DNA from: Paenibacillus uliginis N3/975
Lineage (GTDB): Bacteria > Bacillota > Bacilli > Paenibacillales > Paenibacillaceae
Direction: 5' to 3'
Assembly (NCBI RefSeq): GCF_900177425.1
Contig: NZ_LT840184.1
Span: 2,108,238 to 2,172,237, forward strand
Length of the DNA stretch: 64,000 bases
Every line of letters begins with the position of its first letter. Position 1 is the first letter of the stretch. Shown one piece after another: positions 58,913-64,000 of this stretch. The translations under genes were made by a program, and so were the position numbers. Under the pieces are notes generated by a model. That model saw only the letters and a program-made list of their open reading frames with translations. It was not told the DNA's origin and did no database searches.

Positions 58913-60826
58913 ATGCAAGATTCAAAAAGAAATAGCACCCCTTCAACATTTGTCCCATACGTACCCGCTTCAAAATCAATGGCCGAGCTGACTGCTTTTG
59001 CGATCGTGTTGGGGATCGTTCTAGCCGTCGTGTTTGCAGCAGCGAATGCCTATCTGGGATTAAAAATCGGCTTGACCGTTAGCGCGTCCATTCCGGCTGC
59101 TGTCATCTCTCTTGGTGTATTAAGAGGGATTTTCCGTCGCAAGTCGATTCTTGAGAACAATATCGTACAGACCATGACCACTGCTGGTGAAGCAGTTGCT
59201 GCCGGCGCTATTTTCACTTTACCGGCTCTGTATATGTGGGGGCATATCCCTTCCATGGCGACCATCAGCTTTATTGTTCTCGTTGGTGGGTTCCTTGGCG
59301 TGGCCATGATGGTTCCTCTGCGCAGATTACTCATCGTAAATGAGCATGCTACTCTCCCTTATCCGGAGGGAACGGCTTGTGCTGAAGTGTTGATGTCCGG
59401 GGATACCGGAGGAAAAAGTGCAAAAATGGTTGTGTACGGCTTCTTGATCGGCGGCGCGGTAAAAGCGATGGGTGATGGATTCAAATGGTTTCGAACCGAG
59501 ATCGAAAGTACCATTTTCCGATTTAAAAATGCGGTAGTAGGCATGGATATATTTCCGGCTTTGCTAGGGGTCGGGTATATAATCGGACCACGGATTGCCG
59601 GACAGATGCTCGCTGGGGGTGTTCTTGCGTGGTTGGTCATCATCCCAGTCATCGGATTTATCGGTGCTGGCAGCATTGCTGTCGTAATCCCGTCAGCTAG
59701 TCCGATTGGCGAATTGGATGCATGGGGAATCTGGAGTGATTATATCCGTTATATCGGTGCAGGGGCAGTAGCAGCAGGCGGATTGATAACGCTTGTAAAG
59801 ACGCTTCCTATGCTGTTCAGTTCACTTGCGGCGACGCTGCGAGGTTTACAAAATAAAAACAGCGGCAAAGTGACGCTGGATCGTACTAATTATGACATTC
59901 CAGGCATATGGGTATTCTCTATGATCGCTGTGCTGATTGTCATCATCGCGTTTGCTCCATTAACCGATGTGGGGATTGTGGGCGCTTTAGCTATTGCCAT
60001 CTTTGGGTTTCTGTTTGTGACGGTAGCTTCACGTATCGTCGGACTTGTAGGTAGTTCGTCTTCTCCAGTATCGGGCATGACGATTGCAACACTGCTTGTC
60101 GTAACCTTTGTGTTCAAAGTGACTGGTATGACAGGTATGAGTGGTATGATTGCTTCTTTGACTGTAGGGGCCATTGTATGTGTCGCACTTGCAGTATCTG
60201 GTGATATTTCACAGGATCTAAAGACCGGTTATTTGGTTGGCGGTACACCATGGAAGCAGCAGATTGCTATGATGATCGGCGTACTCGTTTCAGGTCTTGT
60301 GATTGGCTTTATTTTGTCGGTGCTGAATGAAAGTTATGGATTGGGATCAGAGGACCTCCCGGCACCGAAAGCAGTACTGATGCGGATTATTGTCGAAGGG
60401 ATTATGGCAGGTAATCTTCCCTGGGAACTGATATTTATAGGGGCGGCATCAGCCGTAGTCTTCGAATTGCTCGGTCTGAACTCATTGACGGTTGCTGTCG
60501 GCATCTATCTGCCCATCCATGTGAGCACACCAATTATGACGGGCGGTGTTGTCCGGTGGTTCATTGAGAAGATTTCACGTAAAGACGGAGAAATGCTGAA
60601 GGCAAGAGTAGAAACAGGGACATTGCTGGCTTCCGGTCTTATTGCTGGAGAGTCGCTGATTGGTGTCATTATTGCTGTGCTAATCTGGATGAATGTGGAT
60701 ATTCCTGGCAGCATATTGATCGAAAACAACTGGCTACCGTTCCTTATATTCCTGCTTGTTACAATAATCTTGACTTGGAGTACTTTAGCCAGTAAGAAAT
60801 CACCTGTATCCCATAGTCAGGAGTGA
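58913..60826 (+). CDS. OPT family oligopeptide transporter
   Basis: 637 residues, almost entirely hydrophobic, with roughly fifteen transmembrane helices. The family marker NAYLGLKIGLTVSASIPAAV lies near residue 45, and the central EHATLPYPEGTACAEVL motif near residue 145. OPT proteins import small peptides, or metal chelates in the YSL branch. ATG at 58913 follows GAGAGGAG. It overlaps the PqqD-like gene's ribosome-binding site, and that pair is followed by an ABC transporter, so the four genes look co-transcribed. The substrate is unknown. Confidence 0.94.
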   Translation: MQDSKRNSTPSTFVPYVPASKSMAELTAFAIVLGIVLAVVFAAANAYLGLKIGLTVSASIPAAVISLGVLRGIFRRKSILENNIVQTMTTAGEAVAAGAIFTLPALYMWGHIPSMATISFIVLVGGFLGVAMMVPLRRLLIVNEHATLPYPEGTACAEVLMSGDTGGKSAKMVVYGFLIGGAVKAMGDGFKWFRTEIESTIFRFKNAVVGMDIFPALLGVGYIIGPRIAGQMLAGGVLAWLVIIPVIGFIGAGSIAVVIPSASPIGELDAWGIWSDYIRYIGAGAVAAGGLITLVKTLPMLFSSLAATLRGLQNKNSGKVTLDRTNYDIPGIWVFSMIAVLIVIIAFAPLTDVGIVGALAIAIFGFLFVTVASRIVGLVGSSSSPVSGMTIATLLVVTFVFKVTGMTGMSGMIASLTVGAIVCVALAVSGDISQDLKTGYLVGGTPWKQQIAMMIGVLVSGLVIGFILSVLNESYGLGSEDLPAPKAVLMRIIVEGIMAGNLPWELIFIGAASAVVFELLGLNSLTVAVGIYLPIHVSTPIMTGGVVRWFIEKISRKDGEMLKARVETGTLLASGLIAGESLIGVIIAVLIWMNVDIPGSILIENNWLPFLIFLLVTIILTWSTLASKKSPVSHSQE

Positions 60827-60831
60827 GTCTA

Positions 60832-61191
60832 TTGGGTCGAAATCGAAATAAAAAACACAAAGAAGTTCAGAACCTGCTCAGTATGGTACCTTTACTTAAA
60901 GATGGTTTGACTATGGATAACGGGAATATGATTGTTTTTGTTCCACGTCAGTCCTGGGTCGAACGCCAAGCCGTTCGATTTCTGAAGCAACCGGCTGTTA
61001 TTCAGGTGAAGCTTGATGATTTGGGGGCAGCGGTGACCACGATGTGCGATGGAAATCACTCCGTATCCGATATTGCTGCAGCAATCCGAGCCGAATTCGG
61101 GGATGACGCAGAACCTCTTTTGCCCCGCCTAGTCAAGTTTATCGAACTCATGGAAGTAAACAACTGGCTCGAATGGAGTTGGAGGCAATGA
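60832..61191 (+). CDS. PqqD-like peptide-binding protein
   Basis: 119 residues from TTG 60832 (AGGAGTGA five bases upstream). The C-terminal 65 residues match the PqqD/RRE fold: VKLDDLGAAVTTMCDGNHSVSDI, then LLPRLVKFIELMEVNNWLEW. In RiPP pathways such domains bind precursor peptides for a radical SAM or other enzyme. None is encoded nearby. The N-terminus is basic and helical (GRNRNKKHKEVQNLL). It overlaps the end of OPT's translation signal, so co-translation is likely. It may work with the peptide transporter; this is inference. Confidence 0.8.
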   Translation: MGRNRNKKHKEVQNLLSMVPLLKDGLTMDNGNMIVFVPRQSWVERQAVRFLKQPAVIQVKLDDLGAAVTTMCDGNHSVSDIAAAIRAEFGDDAEPLLPRLVKFIELMEVNNWLEWSWRQ

Positions 61192-61200
61192 TGACGGGGT

Positions 61201-61223
61201 ATTGTATCTGTCTGTGATACAAT
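61201..61223 (+). promoter_or_regulatory. perfect 8-7-8 inverted repeat before the ABC genes
   Basis: ATTGTATC (61201-61208) and GATACAAT (61216-61223) with a 7-bp centre, 35 bp before the ABC ATPase start. The right arm contains TACAAT, a usable -10. It could be an operator or an RNA hairpin. Confidence 0.45.
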
Positions 61224-61257
61224 AAGCTAAAAAGACGATACAGGAGTAATAGGATCT

Positions 61258-62157
61258 ATGAAGGAACTAATTGTATTAGACAAGGTCAGTAAATTGTTTG
61301 GCAGGCATGAGGCGATACGGGATGTTTCCTGGCGCATAAGCCGAGGGGAATGTGTTGCGGTTACCGGTAGCAATGGAGCGGGTAAGAGTACTCTTCTGCA
61401 CCTGATTGCAGGTCTTGCTGTTCCTTCCCGCGGAAAGAGAATTGTAAGTGTGAGCAACCTGCGAATTGGATATGTGCCTGAGCGTTTCCCGGGTCTGCGC
61501 TTTTCCCCTGAAGAATATTTGGTTCATGCTGCAAGGATTCAAGGAATGAGCAGACAGGAAGCACTACGCAATATAGAAGGTGTCCTGTCTTTGTTCCAAA
61601 TGCAGCAACATGCCAAGCGAAGGATGAATCAATTCTCTAAAGGAATGCTGCAAAAGGTGAACCTCATGCAGGCCATGTTGGGTGCACCTGACTTGTTAAT
61701 GTTAGATGAGCCGTTGTCGGGTTTGGACGAGCCTTCACAGCATGATATGATCACGGTTCTGGGTGAAATCAAAAATCAAGGGACAGCTATAGTGATGTCT
61801 GTACACGAACCGCTGCTGACCGCAGCATTGGCTGATAGAGTTGTTGTCATGAAGCAAGGGTTGATTATACGTGATGCATTTTATGAAAATGGTGAAGTGG
61901 CAGCAGGAACAAAACTGGCTTTCCGTGGCATTTCGCCTGAAGCAATGCGGAATCTAGAGATGATGAACGGTTTCTTGTACTGGATATCGAGAGGATCTCC
62001 GTCTGAAGCCGTGGTTAAAAAAGAAAGTTCGGATGATTTTTTGTTATATGTGCTTAGGGCAGGCGGTTCCGTGATATCGCTGCAGCCACTGCCTGAGGAA
62101 CAGGCTAAACGGCTGGAGTATGCACTTCCCGCTTTAAGAGAGGCGGTGGAGGGATGA
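61258..62157 (+). CDS. ABC transporter ATP-binding protein
   Basis: 299 residues. Walker A GSNGAGKST is near residue 38, the signature FSKGMLQKV near 126 (the FSKGM variant common in DrrA-type exporters), Walker B LLMLDEP near 146 and the switch histidine in VMSVHEP near 181. A C-terminal extension of about 80 residues follows. It energises the membrane protein that follows, with which it overlaps by 4 bp. ATG at 61258 is preceded by AGGAG. Confidence 0.93.
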   Translation: MKELIVLDKVSKLFGRHEAIRDVSWRISRGECVAVTGSNGAGKSTLLHLIAGLAVPSRGKRIVSVSNLRIGYVPERFPGLRFSPEEYLVHAARIQGMSRQEALRNIEGVLSLFQMQQHAKRRMNQFSKGMLQKVNLMQAMLGAPDLLMLDEPLSGLDEPSQHDMITVLGEIKNQGTAIVMSVHEPLLTAALADRVVVMKQGLIIRDAFYENGEVAAGTKLAFRGISPEAMRNLEMMNGFLYWISRGSPSEAVVKKESSDDFLLYVLRAGGSVISLQPLPEEQAKRLEYALPALREAVEG

Positions 62158-62888
62158 TCAGCTGGCCGCTGCTTCGATATTTGCTGGCGAGTTATACTCG
62201 ATCAAATCGTTATTTTCCACCGATCGCTTTCATAATTATATCCGTATTGATTTTGTACTCCTATAAGCCAAACCCGGTGATGGACAGTTATGCAGTGACG
62301 TCTTCTTTACTGTTTATCGGCTGCGCTTGGTTAGGCACAAATTTTCTCAATCACGATCAAGGCCGGCAGAATGTTCTGCTTATTTTACATACCGGAAGTG
62401 CGAAAGTATTTTATGTTACGCAGTATGCTGTGCTTGTTCTGATATGCAGTATCATTAGCACTGCAACGGTTGTCTATCCGATGTTTACAGGCATGTTTGA
62501 CGAGCCAGTAGGCTGGTCACGTTTCGTCATTGCTCTCATGGCTCATATTTCACTCTCAGGGCTTGGAGCGGCAGTTGCACTGTTTTTTCAGTCCGGGTGG
62601 ATCGAGAATCAGGGAAGAGCAACAGGACTAATGTTAATTCTTATTGTGCTGTCTATCGCAGGACTATCGCTTGCCGATTCGCTACCGGCTAGCATCAGTA
62701 TTCTAGTATATTTACTTCCTCCGGCATCGCCGATGATTGATATGCTGATGCATTCGGATCAGCGCGGGATAGCCCGCAGCATATACACGCTTCTTTTTTC
62801 ATTCGGATATACAGCTGTACTGCTCATAATTTATCTTAAAGCCGCTCTAGCGAAGGATGCTGCGGAATTAATTAGAAAAGCAGGTTGA
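62154..62888 (+). CDS. ABC transporter permease-like membrane protein
   Basis: 244 residues with six hydrophobic segments (about 22-36, 47-62, 83-105, 120-140, 157-180 and 205-230), the layout of ABC-2-type permeases. Its ATPase partner is upstream, with an ATGA overlap. No substrate can be named. The pair is probably an exporter, given the type of signature motif in the ATPase. Confidence 0.82.
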   Translation: MISWPLLRYLLASYTRSNRYFPPIAFIIISVLILYSYKPNPVMDSYAVTSSLLFIGCAWLGTNFLNHDQGRQNVLLILHTGSAKVFYVTQYAVLVLICSIISTATVVYPMFTGMFDEPVGWSRFVIALMAHISLSGLGAAVALFFQSGWIENQGRATGLMLILIVLSIAGLSLADSLPASISILVYLLPPASPMIDMLMHSDQRGIARSIYTLLFSFGYTAVLLIIYLKAALAKDAAELIRKAG

Positions 62889-62967
62889 TGAAGGATGAAT
62901 CTTCCTTTACGATAAAGGAGTAGGAAAGGTGAACACGAAAAAGCAGCCTATTTAACAGGAGGAAATG

Positions 62968-63441
62968 ATGAAACAGACACGACTGCTGGACAGTGACCAC
63001 TCCAAAGAGCTGTTTGCCTATTTCGGATTGGCGGTATACTACTCACAGGCCTTGGAGCAGCAGCTGGCGAACCTGCTGATGCTTATCAAGCTGTCGAAGG
63101 GTAAGGTACCTTCGGAAGAGGACATTGCACAATTGTATCAACGTAAACTGAGCAGCTCCTTAGGTCAGCTGGTTCAGGAAATACAGCATTACTTCCCTTT
63201 TTCTGAAGAAGAAACTCTACAGCTGAAAGAAGTATGGAAACAGCGTAATCATATCGTTCATGACTATTTTAAAGAACGGATTCACGAAACATTCAGTCCT
63301 GCCGGACGGTCGCGGATGATCCGGGAGCTAACGGCCTTTAAGGATCAAGCCCAAGCTCTGGAACAGAAGCTACAGGGCTACTCCAGAGAAATGTATGTCA
63401 AATTAGGATTAGAAGCAGATAAAGAAGGCCCCCTGTTTTAA
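62968..63441 (+). CDS. HEPN-like helical protein, unknown function
   Basis: 157 residues from ATG 62968 (ATG 62965 is also possible; GGAGG is upstream). Entirely helical. It carries WKQRNHIVHDYF at about residues 90-101, which contains R-N-x3-H, the catalytic motif of HEPN ribonucleases and nucleotide-binding HEPN proteins, in the expected helical context. It has no antitoxin-like neighbour. It follows the ABC genes with a gap of 79 bp. I do not recognise a named family. Confidence 0.72.
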   Translation: MKQTRLLDSDHSKELFAYFGLAVYYSQALEQQLANLLMLIKLSKGKVPSEEDIAQLYQRKLSSSLGQLVQEIQHYFPFSEEETLQLKEVWKQRNHIVHDYFKERIHETFSPAGRSRMIRELTAFKDQAQALEQKLQGYSREMYVKLGLEADKEGPLF

Positions 63442-63502
63442 TTGTATTTTTATGAAACAATTTCCATGAACCTTGCGTCAGAGATTATAGGAGGTGTAAG
63501 TT

Positions 63503-64000
63503 ATGACAAAAACTACAAAAATAATATCAGCTTTACTCATCACATCTTCGCTTCTTGGCGCAGGGGCTGCCTCAGCATCGGCGTTCTCAGATATCGAGGA
63601 TAGTGGAAACCAAGCTATTGTGAAATCTCTGCAGGATAAAGGAATCATTCAGGGCATAACCACTGATAAGTTTGCTCCACAAAAAACGATTACGTCAGCC
63701 CAGGCTGTTCAAATGGTCGTAAAGGCCACAGGGCTTAAAGAGTTACCCAATTTCAGCGGAAAATCATTCAGCAGCGTTCCGGACGGCGCATGGTATGCGG
63801 ATGCCGTTAATATTGCCGCCCAGCACGGTCTACCGGTTTCGGCTGATACGAAGTGGAACGAGCCGATGGCCCGTGAGGATTTTGCAAATCTGCTTGCGAC
63901 TGCGGTTCAGAAGACGGGTAACTATCCTGTTATTATGATGTACATCAATATTGCGGACGAAAGTCAGATGAAAGAAGAGAACCGCGGTGCTGTGCAATTT
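63503..64000 (+). CDS. SLH-domain secreted protein (3' end outside window)
   Basis: 166 codons open to the right edge. A signal peptide (MTKTTKIISALLITSSLLG, then AGAASASAF) is followed by S-layer homology repeats: first FSDIEDSGNQAIVKSLQDKG with GITTDKFAPQKTITSAQAVQMV, then SSVPDGAWYADAVNIAAQHG with WNEPMAREDFANLL. SLH domains bind pyruvylated wall polymer and hold proteins on the surface. ATG at 63503 follows AGGAGGTG. The type of passenger domain cannot be seen. Confidence 0.9.
   Translation, partial: MTKTTKIISALLITSSLLGAGAASASAFSDIEDSGNQAIVKSLQDKGIIQGITTDKFAPQKTITSAQAVQMVVKATGLKELPNFSGKSFSSVPDGAWYADAVNIAAQHGLPVSADTKWNEPMAREDFANLLATAVQKTGNYPVIMMYINIADESQMKEENRGAVQF

Overview
The window is a continuous stretch of chromosome from a spore-forming, low-to-mid GC member of the Bacillota, most likely a Paenibacillus or close relative. 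The evidence is a Gram-positive PolC replicase, dipicolinate synthase genes, spoVS and sleB, a Csp3-type copper protein, an S-layer-homology (SLH) protein at the right edge, and a gene order that follows the Bacillus subtilis polC to ymcA segment with characteristic replacements. No rRNA, tRNA, phage, insertion sequence or CRISPR array was seen. Nearly everything is on the + strand; the one convincing minus-strand gene is moaB.

Layout. 1-12.7 kb: end of polC, then the translation/transcription operon rimP-nusA-rnpM-ylxQ-infB-rbfA-nrnA-truB-ribF. 12.7-16 kb: rpsO behind an S15-type leader, a 620-bp gap carrying three tandem 111-113 bp structured repeats, and pnp. 16-24 kb: a degenerate polysaccharide deacetylase, an M16 protease, dut, the dipicolinate/lysine block dpaA-dpaB-asd-dapG-dapA. 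24-30.7 kb: RNase J, tepA, ylzJ-like, ftsK/spoIIIE, sleB. 30.7-39.5 kb: M16 pair ymfF/ymfH, ymfI, ymfJ, ymfK, rodZ, a 57-aa membrane protein, yajQ, pgsA, cinA. 39.5-45.9 kb: recA-recX, rny, ymdB, spoVS, a dipeptidase. 46-51.6 kb: korA-korB, an orphan pduL, miaB, ymcA. 51.7-64 kb, a more lineage-specific part: an NrtR-like Nudix gene with pncA and pncB, a quinone-reductase-like gene, a lipoprotein, moaB, a CobW GTPase with a copper-storage protein, an OPT transporter-PqqD-like-ABC cluster, a HEPN-like protein and the start of an SLH protein.

How genes work together. The left third is a housekeeping block for ribosome maturation, transcription elongation and RNA turnover (RimP, NusA, IF2, RbfA, S15, PNPase, RNase J, RNase Y, NrnA). 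DpaA/DpaB drain the lysine pathway built by Asd, DapG and DapA to make spore dipicolinate. PncA and PncB are the first two steps of NAD salvage and sit behind a Nudix protein with a winged-helix tail that probably senses ADP-ribose. KorAB makes acyl-CoA and the adjacent PduL could turn it into acyl-phosphate.

Most worth a second look: the tandem repeats upstream of pnp, two leader RNAs that look able to switch folds, the OPT-PqqD-ABC cluster that lacks a radical SAM enzyme, and several candidate operators and sporulation promoters. All functional calls come from reading motifs and synteny; no database search was run.
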